This document shows, piece by piece, positions 1 to 8,209 of a stretch of 64,000 nucleotides of DNA. The notes below the pieces were generated by a model. The model was not told where the DNA came from. It saw only the letters and a program-made list of their open reading frames with translations, and ran no database searches. The translations under genes were made by a program, and so were the position numbers. Source of the stretch: Geobacteraceae bacterium (lineage in GTDB: Bacteria > Desulfobacterota > Desulfuromonadia > Geobacterales > Pseudopelobacteraceae); assembly GCA_016720395.1 (NCBI GenBank), contig JADKKR010000009.1, positions 227,940 through 291,939 on the forward strand. The letters run 5' to 3'. How positions within the stretch are numbered: the first letter of the stretch is position 1; every line of letters begins with the position of its first letter.

Positions 1-177
1 TGCACCGCATTTTGAGCACACAGCCGTTGGCTTCCCGGTAAGATGCTGCAACTCCATGAACAATCCCATCCGGGAAAGCCAGCAGATGTGACCGGTATGC
101 CTTACTCCGCAGGTGCAGATTTCATCAGCTCCATCCCTGTCGCGATGCCCCGTCATTGTGTTTGACCTTGCTCTCAT
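1..177 (-). CDS. Small Cys-containing protein, truncated by the window edge
   Basis: An open frame of 59 codons runs off the left edge, so the C-terminus is missing. Two in-frame ATGs are possible, at 177 and 156; the one at 156 has an AAGG about 10 nt upstream, the one at 177 has only AGGCGG very close to it. The protein shows Cys-Thr-Cys near the start and a Cys-x-x-Cys (CSKC) at the edge, separated by His and Cys residues, so a small zinc-binding fold is plausible. I do not recognise a family. It lies 45 nt downstream of the DUF4388 gene on the same strand and may be co-transcribed with it. Confidence 0.4.
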   Translation of the reverse strand, partial: MRARSNTMTGHRDRDGADEICTCGVRHTGHICWLSRMGLFMELQHLTGKPTAVCSKCGA

Positions 178-222
178 CCCGCCTGGATGCAATATTTTGT
201 GATAGTGATAGTAATAAAATAG

Positions 223-2055
223 CTAGATTAAAGACACTACAGCAGGCTCATTTCTAACGATAGATTTTGAACTTTCCGCTGATTCCATGATTGATTTCAG
301 CTTCTGACGATAGGCAGAAACGCTGATCTGGGCTGTTGTGTATTGCAGCAGGGCATCGAGATAATGAAGGGATGGGGCAGATGCCGGCTGCGTTCCATAA
401 TCGGCATAGATGAAGGCAACCACACTGTTTGCACGAATGAAGGGGAAAAGGAGTACTTCCGGGCTTTCAGGCCTGCCGATCAGACGGTAAAGTTCGTGCG
501 GCCAGGTCGAGTCGCTGTGAAAGCCATAGTACATCAGGCCGCTCTTGATGACATTTTCGAAGATCTCCTGATCGTCAAGCGGTATCTTCAGCCTGGGGAT
601 CGCAATCAGTCCGTCATCCTTGCCCCCCTTGACCCCGAACGACTCTTCCGCTGCCAGATCGGTATCCGTGACCAGAAAGACTATGGCACGCTCGAACACC
701 TCGATCAGATACCCCAGAACGGCAGCCGCTATATCCGTCCTTGATTTGCAACTTCGCAGCGCAGAAATACAGGTGAAAAATCGTTGATCGTCGCTGCTGT
801 GGTGCTCCGAGGACAGGGTACGGAGAAACGGCACAAATCCCGAACAGAAATCAAGCGCCTGTTGCAGAGATGACTCCGCGTCACACTCCTTGCAAGGGCG
901 CGGAATGATCGAGCGAATTCCCGACGAGAGCACCTGCAGGCCAAGAGAGTCCCAGGTATGAGAGCATGCAACCAGCACGACAGACGCCTGCGGATACTTC
1001 TGTAAATCCTCGCAGACCTTGAGTGTCTTCTGAATCGGGTCACCATGGGGGACATCGAAGAAGATAACCAGATGAAGGGTTTGGCACAGCAACAGCCTGA
1101 TATTGATATCTAGCGTCGCTATATTGTCAGTTGCAACCGCATAGACACCGGCCTGGAAACAGTTGGATCTGATCATGGTTGACAGCAGGGTCGACGCTGT
1201 GATGACGATGACAGCAATACTCTGGGGAACTCCCGTTACGCCTCCTTCCGGAAGCGGACCTGCCAGCAATGTGAGCAACTGTTTCTTAAACTCCTTGTCA
1301 CCAGTCGGGAACTCATCGACGATCAGTTTCTTGACCGTATCCAGCTCACGATAACTCTGATCACTGCTGCGCTTGATCATGTTGCGCTGTTCTGCAAGCA
1401 GATGCTGGAGCGCTGAGGCGGCATCGTCCTGATACGGGTCGCCCGATTGAATGGCGTGCGTGTTGCCTCCTGGCTGATCAGCATCCAGGTCGACGTTATT
1501 GACCCCCGCGATACTCAGGATCTCATCCATGGAACCGTCACGGACCTTTTCATCAAAGATGCGCAATGATTCCATCAGAACCCCCTGGGCGTTCAGCAGG
1601 ATTCTTTGCGGAAACTTTGTCTGCGAGAAGTGATAGCCGCCGGCATGATCGCTCTTGGCAACCTCCAGGGAGAAGTGCCCCTCCTTCCAGGTCAGCACCT
1701 CGACAACAGTCATTTCGATCAACGACTCTATTCCGTTGTAAGCAGCTGTCTCATCAACCATCCCGAGCTCGAGCATGGTAATGACAAGCGGTTTGCGGTT
1801 ATCTCCGGCGTTGTTCTGGATTTCCAGCGCCTGGGCCAATTGTTCTTCCGTTATGGCACCTGCACTGACCAGAACCTGACCAATACGCACCCGGTTATTG
1901 AGGAAATTGGCACTGACCAGGTCACCTTCATGGAATACCAGCTGACTCTCACCTTTTTCGCTGGATAAGCGAAGCAGGCCGGATTTCCGCGCCCCGTTCA
2001 GCAGTTGGATGATATCGATTATCGGAAACTGTTGCAGATCGCCTTTGAGTGACAT
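223..2055 (-). CDS. DUF4388 (PATAN-type) signalling protein, 610 aa
   Basis: The N-terminal ~130 residues match the DUF4388 pattern: the start MSLKGDLQQFPIIDIIQLL, then a G-x-L-x-L strand region and a hydrophilic helix with EEQLAQAL. This domain is common in Geobacter and myxobacterial signalling proteins and is thought to mediate protein contacts. The middle (about 220-390) has no motif I can name. The last ~190 residues look GAF-like (alternating hydrophobic strands ending LLQYTTAQISVSAYRQ). No kinase, GGDEF or HD motif is present, so it is probably an adaptor or sensor without output enzyme. GGAG lies 11 nt before the ATG. It is last but one in a minus-strand run below rlmB, 42 nt away. 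Confidence 0.7.
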   Translation of the reverse strand: MSLKGDLQQFPIIDIIQLLNGARKSGLLRLSSEKGESQLVFHEGDLVSANFLNNRVRIGQVLVSAGAITEEQLAQALEIQNNAGDNRKPLVITMLELGMVDETAAYNGIESLIEMTVVEVLTWKEGHFSLEVAKSDHAGGYHFSQTKFPQRILLNAQGVLMESLRIFDEKVRDGSMDEILSIAGVNNVDLDADQPGGNTHAIQSGDPYQDDAASALQHLLAEQRNMIKRSSDQSYRELDTVKKLIVDEFPTGDKEFKKQLLTLLAGPLPEGGVTGVPQSIAVIVITASTLLSTMIRSNCFQAGVYAVATDNIATLDINIRLLLCQTLHLVIFFDVPHGDPIQKTLKVCEDLQKYPQASVVLVACSHTWDSLGLQVLSSGIRSIIPRPCKECDAESSLQQALDFCSGFVPFLRTLSSEHHSSDDQRFFTCISALRSCKSRTDIAAAVLGYLIEVFERAIVFLVTDTDLAAEESFGVKGGKDDGLIAIPRLKIPLDDQEIFENVIKSGLMYYGFHSDSTWPHELYRLIGRPESPEVLLFPFIRANSVVAFIYADYGTQPASAPSLHYLDALLQYTTAQISVSAYRQKLKSIMESAESSKSIVRNEPAVVSLI

Positions 2056-2097
2056 GTCACAGGATCTCCATTACACACTGTTTCAGTACGGAGGTAC

Positions 2098-2832
2098 TCA
2101 TCTCAAGCTTCGCGCCATTTCAAACAACGCAATCCCGCCGGCCACCGAGGCGTTCAGCGAGCCAACCCCGCCGAACTGGGGAATGGACATGAGCACATCA
2201 GATTGCTTTCGTACGAGCGGCCTGATACCCTCCCCTTCGTTGCCAATAACAATAACACAGTTACCGGAAAACTTCACGTCGTACAGGGACTGCGACACCT
2301 CACCTGCCAGACCGTAGACCCAGTAACCGCATTTTTTCATGGATTCCAGGGCCTGTGCAATGTTGGTGACCTGGGCCACCGGGATTGTCTCTACCGCCCC
2401 GGCAGAAGCCTTTTCGGCAGCTGCGGTGACACCGCAGGCACGGTCACGGGGGATAATTACACCGTTCGCGCCGGCACAGGCTGCAGAGCGGATCAGTGCC
2501 CCCAGATTATGGGGATCGAGAATGCCGTCCAATACCAGCATAAATCCGGGGGCTCCGGTCTGTGCCACAGAGGCAAGCAGGTCATCCAGTTCGGTATAGC
2601 GGAACGCTTCAACCTCCAGAGCTATCCCCTGATGATGTGATGATGCGCACATCCTGGTCAGATCGGCCTTATCCCGGCGGTGAACCGCAACACCACGATC
2701 TTCAGCCAGCTTGATGATCTTTTCCACGCGATGATCGGTGGCGCTGATCTGCACATACAGATTGAAGGCCCCCCGCGAACCCAACAGAGATTCCTTGACC
2801 GGGTTGACGCCGAATATCAGTTCACCCTTCAT
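2098..2832 (-). CDS. rlmB: TrmH-family 23S rRNA (guanosine-2'-O)-methyltransferase
   Basis: A SPOUT-class RNA ribose methyltransferase that uses AdoMet; RlmB methylates G2251 of 23S rRNA. The N-terminal substrate-binding domain starts with LIFGVNPVKESL. The catalytic knot carries all three motifs: LDPHNLGALIRSA (Asn and Arg), VIGNEGEGI, and the C-terminal LNASVAGGIALFEM with the catalytic Ser/Asn. Two ATGs are available; the one at 2832 overlaps the pyrF stop as ATGA and is preferred over 2838. Length (244 aa) is normal for RlmB. The exact target nucleotide is inferred from the family; other TrmH paralogues look similar. Confidence 0.88.
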   Translation of the reverse strand: MKGELIFGVNPVKESLLGSRGAFNLYVQISATDHRVEKIIKLAEDRGVAVHRRDKADLTRMCASSHHQGIALEVEAFRYTELDDLLASVAQTGAPGFMLVLDGILDPHNLGALIRSAACAGANGVIIPRDRACGVTAAAEKASAGAVETIPVAQVTNIAQALESMKKCGYWVYGLAGEVSQSLYDVKFSGNCVIVIGNEGEGIRPLVRKQSDVLMSIPQFGGVGSLNASVAGGIALFEMARSLR

Positions 2833-3551
2833 AGGCATCCCGCAAGTATTTCTTCGACAATCATATCCGCTGCTGTACCCGGGTCGGCAGCCTTGGCAAT
2901 CGGCCTGCCGATCACCAGGTAATCAGCGCCCGCTCCGACTGCTTCAGCCGGTGTCATGATGCGCTTCTGGTCGTCGGCAGCCGCGAATGTGGGGCGCACG
3001 CCGGGGGTGACTATCAGGAAGTCCGGGCCGCAGGCTGCACGTATCAGCTCTATTTCATGCGGTGAGGCGACAACTCCGTCCATTCCGGCCTCCCGGGCCA
3101 GCTTGGCCAGCCGGACAACCATCTCTTCCACGGGGTGATCGATACCGACTCCACGCAGGGTCTCGGCCGTAGAGGAGGTCAGGATTGTTACTGCCAGCAG
3201 GCGCGGGCGATCGACACCGAATTCCTTGCGCACGGCCGTCGCGGCTGTTTCCATCATCTCCAAACCACCCAAGGCATGCAGATTGCACAACTGGACGCCG
3301 AGACGGGCCGCCTCCAGCATGGCCTTGGCCACGGTATTGGGGATATCGTGGTATTTCAGATCGAGAAAAACCTGTCCGCCGTGACGCTGTACTGCCCTGA
3401 CCGCCTCGGGTCCGCAGGAGGTGAACAGTTCCTTGCCGACCTTGAACATACCGACCCTGCCTGAAAGTATTTCCGCAAAACGATCGATCTCATCAAGGCC
3501 GCTCACATCAAGGGCAAAGATTATCCTGTTTCGGGCTTCATCACGGTTCAT
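2829..3551 (-). CDS. pyrF: Orotidine 5'-phosphate decarboxylase
   Basis: Catalyses OMP to UMP plus CO2, the last step of de novo pyrimidine synthesis. The 240-residue TIM barrel has the diagnostic active-site signature FLDLKYHDIP (Asp-x-Lys-x-x-Asp) around residues 59-68, the N-terminal IIFALDV strand with its Asp, and the phosphate-binding end VTPGVRP followed by DYLVIGRPI. Its ATG abuts the livF stop (TAAATG) and its stop overlaps rlmB, so it is translationally coupled within the transport/housekeeping run. Confidence 0.95.
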   Translation of the reverse strand: MNRDEARNRIIFALDVSGLDEIDRFAEILSGRVGMFKVGKELFTSCGPEAVRAVQRHGGQVFLDLKYHDIPNTVAKAMLEAARLGVQLCNLHALGGLEMMETAATAVRKEFGVDRPRLLAVTILTSSTAETLRGVGIDHPVEEMVVRLAKLAREAGMDGVVASPHEIELIRAACGPDFLIVTPGVRPTFAAADDQKRIMTPAEAVGAGADYLVIGRPIAKAADPGTAADMIVEEILAGCL

Positions 3552-4295
3552 TTATCGCTCCCAGATTTCTTTTTTATCTTTGCCTAAATACGCCCGCTTG
3601 ACCTCGGCGTTTTCCATCAATTCCGCAGCCGGTCCTTCAAGGATGACCTTGCCGGTTTCCAGCACATAACCGCGGTCGGCAAGTTTAAGGGCCGCCTTGG
3701 CGTTCTGTTCCACCAGCAGGATGGTGGTGCCGTTCTCCCGTCGTAATTGTTCAAGGACCCTGAAGATCTCCTGCACGACCAGTGGGGCCAGACCCATGGA
3801 AGGTTCGTCCAGTAGTAGCAGTCTCGGATTTGCCATCAGGGCTCTGCCAATGGCAAGCATCTGCTGTTCCCCCCCGGACATGGTTCCTGCAAGCTGCTTG
3901 CGACGTTCTTCGAGGCGCGGGAACAGTTGATAGACCTTTTGAACATCCTGGTGGATGGCCGCTCTGGATTCCCGGTTCCGGTAGCGCAGATAAGCCCCCA
4001 GCTCCAGATTATCCTCTACGGAGAGCGGCTTGAAAACCTGACGCCCTTCGGGTACCTGTGATATGCCCAGCTTTACAATCTGATCCGGTGCACATGCCGT
4101 TACCGGCTGCTTATTGAAGAGAATCTCACCGGCAGTCGCAGGTGTGACGCCGGAAATGGTGTTGAGGATGGTGGTCTTACCGGCACCGTTGGCACCTATC
4201 AAGGTTACGATCTCCCCCTCAGACAGATGCAGAGAGACGTTCTTCAGGGCGTGGACCTTGCCATAGTAGGTATTTATGTTCTTGAGTCTCAGCAT
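3552..4295 (-). CDS. livF: Branched-chain amino acid ABC transporter, ATP-binding protein LivF
   Basis: One of two ATPases of a LivFGHMK-type high-affinity importer. Walker A is GANGAGKTT (from about residue 34), the signature is MSGGEQQ, Walker B is LLLLDEP and the switch His lies in LLVEQNAKAAL, a LivF-type ending (247 aa). Separated from livG by 81 nt that contain an imperfect repeat (see the entry at 4297). Substrate range (Leu/Ile/Val, possibly aromatics) cannot be read from the sequence. Confidence 0.93.
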   Translation of the reverse strand: MLRLKNINTYYGKVHALKNVSLHLSEGEIVTLIGANGAGKTTILNTISGVTPATAGEILFNKQPVTACAPDQIVKLGISQVPEGRQVFKPLSVEDNLELGAYLRYRNRESRAAIHQDVQKVYQLFPRLEERRKQLAGTMSGGEQQMLAIGRALMANPRLLLLDEPSMGLAPLVVQEIFRVLEQLRRENGTTILLVEQNAKAALKLADRGYVLETGKVILEGPAAELMENAEVKRAYLGKDKKEIWER

Positions 4296-4296
4296 A

Positions 4297-4376
4297 GTTT
4301 CCGTTCAATGTTCAATGTGCAAGGTTCAAGGTATCGGTTTCAACCCCGAACACTGAACCCGCACTTTGAACTGTTA
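4297..4376 (-). repeat. Imperfect inverted repeat built of GTTCAA-type units
   Basis: The whole livG-livF gap is made of short units such as GTTCAATG, TTCAATGTG and AAGGTTCAAG on one side, answered by CTGAACC and TTTGAAC on the other, so it can fold into an imperfect hairpin. Dispersed intergenic elements of GTTGAA/TTCAAC type are common in related genomes. It may act as an mRNA processing or stability element between the two ATPase genes. No terminator T-run is seen. Confidence 0.5.
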
Positions 4377-5129
4377 TTATTCATCACCAAGGTACGCCGC
4401 GATAACTTCCGGATTATCCTGTATCTCGCGCGGTGAACCTTCTGCAAGCTTGCGGCCGAGATTCAGTACCACGATCCGTTCACAGATATCCATGACCAGC
4501 TCCATATCATGTTCCACCAGCACCACTGTGATGCCCAGATCGCGGATCTGCCTGATCAGGCGGGCCAGCCCCAGAGTCTCCTGACTGTTGAGACCTGCCG
4601 CCGGTTCGTCCATCAGTATGATTTCGGGCTCCACTGCCAGTGCCCGGGCGATTTCCAGCATGCGCCCCTTTCCGAAGGGTAGATTGCCGGCCGTCATATC
4701 GGCCAGGTCAGTTATCCCGGTGAACTCCAGCCACTTCATGGCCGCTTCGCGGATTCCGGACTCTTCAACCCTGCTCCAGGGCATGCGCAGCGAGCAGGCC
4801 AACAGACCGCTGGAACTTCTGGTGTGCAGTCCGACCATGACGTTCTCCAGCACGGTCATGCCGCCGAAGAGCTCGATGTTCTGGAAGGTGCGCACCATTT
4901 TGAGGTGGGCCAGTTTCTCCGGCGGCAGACCGGAAATCTCCCGGCCGTTGAGGAACACGCGCCCGGAAGTCTGCGTATAGATGCCGCTGATGATATTGAA
5001 GAGTGTTGTCTTGCCGGCACCATTGGGGCCGATAACGCCGGTGATCTCACCCCTGTTGATGGAAAAGGAGACGTCTTCGAGGGCGGTGACGCCGCCAAAT
5101 ATCTGGGTTATGCCGGAGACCTCAAGCAT
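4377..5129 (-). CDS. livG: Branched-chain amino acid ABC transporter, ATP-binding protein LivG
   Basis: The second ATPase of the Liv importer, 250 aa. Walker A is GPNGAGKTT, Walker B is IILMDEPAAGLN, and the switch His is in LVEHDMELVM. The signature region reads NLPFGKGRMLEIARAL, the divergent LivG form rather than a textbook LSGGQ. The start overlaps the livM stop by 8 nt. The next gene livF follows after the repeat-filled gap. Confidence 0.93.
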   Translation of the reverse strand: MLEVSGITQIFGGVTALEDVSFSINRGEITGVIGPNGAGKTTLFNIISGIYTQTSGRVFLNGREISGLPPEKLAHLKMVRTFQNIELFGGMTVLENVMVGLHTRSSSGLLACSLRMPWSRVEESGIREAAMKWLEFTGITDLADMTAGNLPFGKGRMLEIARALAVEPEIILMDEPAAGLNSQETLGLARLIRQIRDLGITVVLVEHDMELVMDICERIVVLNLGRKLAEGSPREIQDNPEVIAAYLGDE

Positions 5130-6081
5130 GGCCGTCCCCCCCCCTGCCCTTGACCAACATTCTGAATAAATCAGGAATGCCGCGGACCAAACCGCCCGGC
5201 ATGAACATGACCATCAGCATCAGAAGCCCGCCGTAGATTATGATGTCATAATCATGGGCCGCACGCAGGAATTCCGGCAGCAGCGTCAGCAGAGCGGCAC
5301 CGAGAAATGATCCATAGATACTCCCCAGTCCGCCGATGACAACCATGGTCAGCAGCTCTACCGAGAAGTTGAAGCCGAAAGACGCCGGGGCCACAAAGGT
5401 CATGGTATGGGCATACAGACTGCCGGCAACGGATGAGATCACGGCCGACAGGGCAAATATCTGCACCTTGAGAAGGCGGGCGTTGACCCCCACGACCCGT
5501 GCGGCCACCTCCGAATCATGGACAGCCCGCAGGGCGCGACCGACACGCGAGTTGGCAAGATTGAGAGTCAAAAGGATTGTTCCGAGGGTAATGCTCCAGA
5601 TCAGGTAATAGTTTTTTACATCCGAATCGAACGTAAATGTTCCGATAGACAGGCTGGGAATGCCGGACAGCCCGGAAGGCCCTCCGGTCAGGTCAATGGT
5701 CTCGTTGAATACGATATAGATGATGATTCCCATACCCAGCGTTGCCATTGCCAGATAGTGCCCTTTGAGTTTAAGGATCGGGAAGCCGATCATGAAAGCC
5801 AGTGCTCCGACGAGCAGGGCGGCCAGAGGCATGGCCAGCCATGGGTTCCAGGCATAGGTAGCCGTCAGTATACCGGAGAGATAGGCCCCCATACCGAAAA
5901 ATCCGGCATGTCCGAGAGATATCTGCCCGGCATACCCCAGTAACAGGTTCAGCCCGATTGCAAGCATGGTATGGATGCCGACAAATACCAGCACATTCAT
6001 CAGATAGCCGCCTTTGAAGTATAAAGGCGCAAGCAGGACCAGAACGGCAAAGGCCAGAAATTTGAGCAGATCACGACTCAC
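5122..6081 (-). CDS. livM: Branched-chain amino acid ABC transporter permease LivM
   Basis: An integral membrane subunit of the Liv importer, 319 aa, with about eight to nine hydrophobic segments. The family EAA-like region and the LivM hallmark LNLLLGYAGQISLGHAGFFGMGAY are visible (residues ~43-66), plus VVIGGLGSIYGSFLGAAL near the C-terminus. The start is a GTG, placed 4 nt after the livH stop, so translation probably depends on coupling to livH. Confidence 0.92.
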   Translation of the reverse strand: MSRDLLKFLAFAVLVLLAPLYFKGGYLMNVLVFVGIHTMLAIGLNLLLGYAGQISLGHAGFFGMGAYLSGILTATYAWNPWLAMPLAALLVGALAFMIGFPILKLKGHYLAMATLGMGIIIYIVFNETIDLTGGPSGLSGIPSLSIGTFTFDSDVKNYYLIWSITLGTILLTLNLANSRVGRALRAVHDSEVAARVVGVNARLLKVQIFALSAVISSVAGSLYAHTMTFVAPASFGFNFSVELLTMVVIGGLGSIYGSFLGAALLTLLPEFLRAAHDYDIIIYGGLLMLMVMFMPGGLVRGIPDLFRMLVKGRGGDGHA

Positions 6082-6084
6082 CGC

Positions 6085-6966
6085 TTAGACCCTCTCGCTT
6101 TCAGCTTTGCCGAAGAGACCCTGCGGTCGGATAAACAGGATCAGAAGCAGGATGATAAAGGCAATGGCATCTTTATAACCGGATGAAATCAGACCAGCCC
6201 CCAGTGATTCAAGGACCCCCAAAAGCAGTCCGCCGACCACGGTTGCCATGCCGCTCGACATTCCGCCGATAATGGCGGCGCAGAAACCTTTCAGACCGAG
6301 CATGACACCGACGTCATAGGCGGTCATGGTTAAAGGTGCGACGATGATGCCGGCCACCGCACCCATCGCCGAACTGATGATGAAGGAAAACAGAACCATC
6401 CGGCGCACATCGATCCCGACCAGGCCTGCAGCTCGCCGGTTGTAGGAGCAGGCACGCATGGCCTTGCCGCTGATGGTATGATAAAAATAGAACCTGTTAA
6501 CGAAGACGATCAGAATCGTGATGGCCAGGATCCAGAGGTGCTGGGGCAGGATCGTTGCTCCCGCGATGGAGATGGGATCATCGCCGGAGAACGGCGGGAT
6601 GGCGTGGGTATCCTTGCCCCAGGCCAGCATGGAGAGGCCGCGGATCAGGATACTTCCGCCGATGGTGATGATGACCAGATTGATCGGTGTCGGCTGGCGC
6701 AGCGGTCTGATGGCCAGCCGCTCGAACAGCATGCCGGCCACGGTGGAAGCAGCGATGGCGCAGGGTATGGCGGCCCACAGCGGCAGTTTGAAAGTCTCCA
6801 GGAACAGGAGCGTAAACATCCCCCCCAGCATGACAAACTCACCCTGGGCAAAGTTTATAATGCCGGTCGCATTGTAGATAATCGAAAAACCGATGCCGAT
6901 CAGCGCATAGATCGCACCGGTCGACAGACCGGACAGGCTGTATTGTAAGAGCTGGTCGAACTGCAT
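6085..6966 (-). CDS. livH: Branched-chain amino acid ABC transporter permease LivH
   Basis: The partner permease of LivM, 293 aa. It has the LivH start GLSTGAIYALIGIGFSIIY followed by NFAQGEFVMLGG, and FCAAIIGGMSSGMATVVGGL in the cytoplasmic loop that contacts the ATPases. It lies 69 nt below the second binding-protein gene, with a strong hairpin in that gap (6984-7011) that could set the expected excess of binding protein over permease. Confidence 0.92.
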   Translation of the reverse strand: MQFDQLLQYSLSGLSTGAIYALIGIGFSIIYNATGIINFAQGEFVMLGGMFTLLFLETFKLPLWAAIPCAIAASTVAGMLFERLAIRPLRQPTPINLVIITIGGSILIRGLSMLAWGKDTHAIPPFSGDDPISIAGATILPQHLWILAITILIVFVNRFYFYHTISGKAMRACSYNRRAAGLVGIDVRRMVLFSFIISSAMGAVAGIIVAPLTMTAYDVGVMLGLKGFCAAIIGGMSSGMATVVGGLLLGVLESLGAGLISSGYKDAIAFIILLLILFIRPQGLFGKAESERV

Positions 6967-6983
6967 GGTACCTCATCATAAGT

Positions 6984-7011
6984 GTAGGGGCGAAGCAGGC
7001 TTCGCCCCTAC
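6984..7011. repeat. Perfect 12-bp hairpin between livK and livH
   Basis: Arms 6984-6995 and 7000-7011 (GTAGGGGCGAAG and its exact complement) enclose a 4-nt loop. There is no T-run on either strand, so it is not a classic terminator. Its position between binding protein and permease genes fits a 3' mRNA-stabilising or partial stop element. A related GGGGC-rich palindrome occurs at 48103-48126. Confidence 0.7.
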
Positions 7012-7035
7012 GAAGAGAATCGTGTTTATCGCTTG

Positions 7036-8175
7036 CTACTTGACAATAACCCAGTCTTTGTTCTTGATCTCCACCAGCACGAAGGCGTCCTTGCCCAATC
7101 CGGCATGATCCTGGCTTGAGAAATTGAACGTTCCACCGATCCCGTGGAAGTTCTTGGTCTTCTCAAGCTGATCCCTAATTGCAGCCGGGGATTCGGCGCC
7201 CTGCTCAACAGCCGTCTTGATCAGCATGACGGCATCCCAGGCATGACCTCCGAAATGATCCCCCTCGGTCTTGTAGTGATTCTGGTAATCCTTGACAAAA
7301 GCCAAAAGAGATTTTTTCTGGGAATCGCTATTAGACAGTACATCGGCGACCAGTACCTTGCCCGAAGGAAGCCTGATACCTTCAGCGGCGTCGCCAGCCA
7401 GGTCGATAAACTTCTTGGACGATACACCGTGGCTCATATACAGAGGCAGCTTGAGTCCGAGCTGTTTGGCATTCTTTGCAATTACCGCGGGGCCGGGGTT
7501 GGTGCCCCAGACGATAAGGGCCTGTGCCTGTGAACCGCGGATCTTGGTCAGTTGGGCGGTCATGTCCGTGTCCTTCGGACCGTAGGTGTCATCCGACACG
7601 ATGTTGATGCCGAACTTTGCCGCCTGCGCCTTCAGTTGTTCGCGACCCGAGGAACCGAATCCGTCAGACACCGTCAGGATCGCAACTTTATTCTGTTTCT
7701 GCTTCTGCAGGTACTCAAAGATTTTTGCAACAGCCAGGGAATCGTTCTGGGCGGTCTTGAAGACCCACTTCTTGACCGGATCGGTGATCTTGCTGCCGGC
7801 AGAACAGGAGATCAGCGGAATCTGCTCCTTTTCAACGACCGGAATAACCGCCATGGTTTCGCCGGTAGTGCTGGGGCCGATGATGGCCACCACCTTGTCG
7901 TCCTTGATCAGCTTGGTGGCCAGCTGGACGGCCTTGGTGGCATCCCCGGCAGTGTCATAGGTCACCAGTTCAAGCTTGCGGCCCTTAACGCCGCCAGCTT
8001 TATTGATCTCATCCACAACCATCTTGGCGGTATTACGCTCCGGCTCCCCGAGAAACGCGGCCGGGCCGGTCACCGCAAAGAGGGCACCGATCTTGATGGG
8101 AGCGGCAGCGACCGCTGCCTGGGCAATACACAGGGTGAATGCTGCTGCAAGAAACTGAATGAATCGAAAGCGCAT
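7036..8175 (-). CDS. livK: Branched-chain amino acid ABC transporter substrate-binding protein (copy 2)
   Basis: A periplasmic binding protein of the Leu/Ile/Val (Peripla_BP_6) family, 379 aa. A signal peptide ends near residue 23 (AQAAVAAA). The mature protein begins with IKIGALFAVTGPAAFLGEP and has the hinge motifs IIGPSTTGETMAVIPV and PLISCSAGSKITDP. GGAGG lies 6 nt before the ATG. It is strongly similar to the gene just upstream (8210-9355), so the two are a tandem duplication. It is the copy nearest the permease genes. Confidence 0.93.
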   Translation of the reverse strand: MRFRFIQFLAAAFTLCIAQAAVAAAPIKIGALFAVTGPAAFLGEPERNTAKMVVDEINKAGGVKGRKLELVTYDTAGDATKAVQLATKLIKDDKVVAIIGPSTTGETMAVIPVVEKEQIPLISCSAGSKITDPVKKWVFKTAQNDSLAVAKIFEYLQKQKQNKVAILTVSDGFGSSGREQLKAQAAKFGINIVSDDTYGPKDTDMTAQLTKIRGSQAQALIVWGTNPGPAVIAKNAKQLGLKLPLYMSHGVSSKKFIDLAGDAAEGIRLPSGKVLVADVLSNSDSQKKSLLAFVKDYQNHYKTEGDHFGGHAWDAVMLIKTAVEQGAESPAAIRDQLEKTKNFHGIGGTFNFSSQDHAGLGKDAFVLVEIKNKDWVIVK

Positions 8176-8209
8176 GAGTATCCTCCGCTAAACGTTTAAT
8201 TTGATTGAT

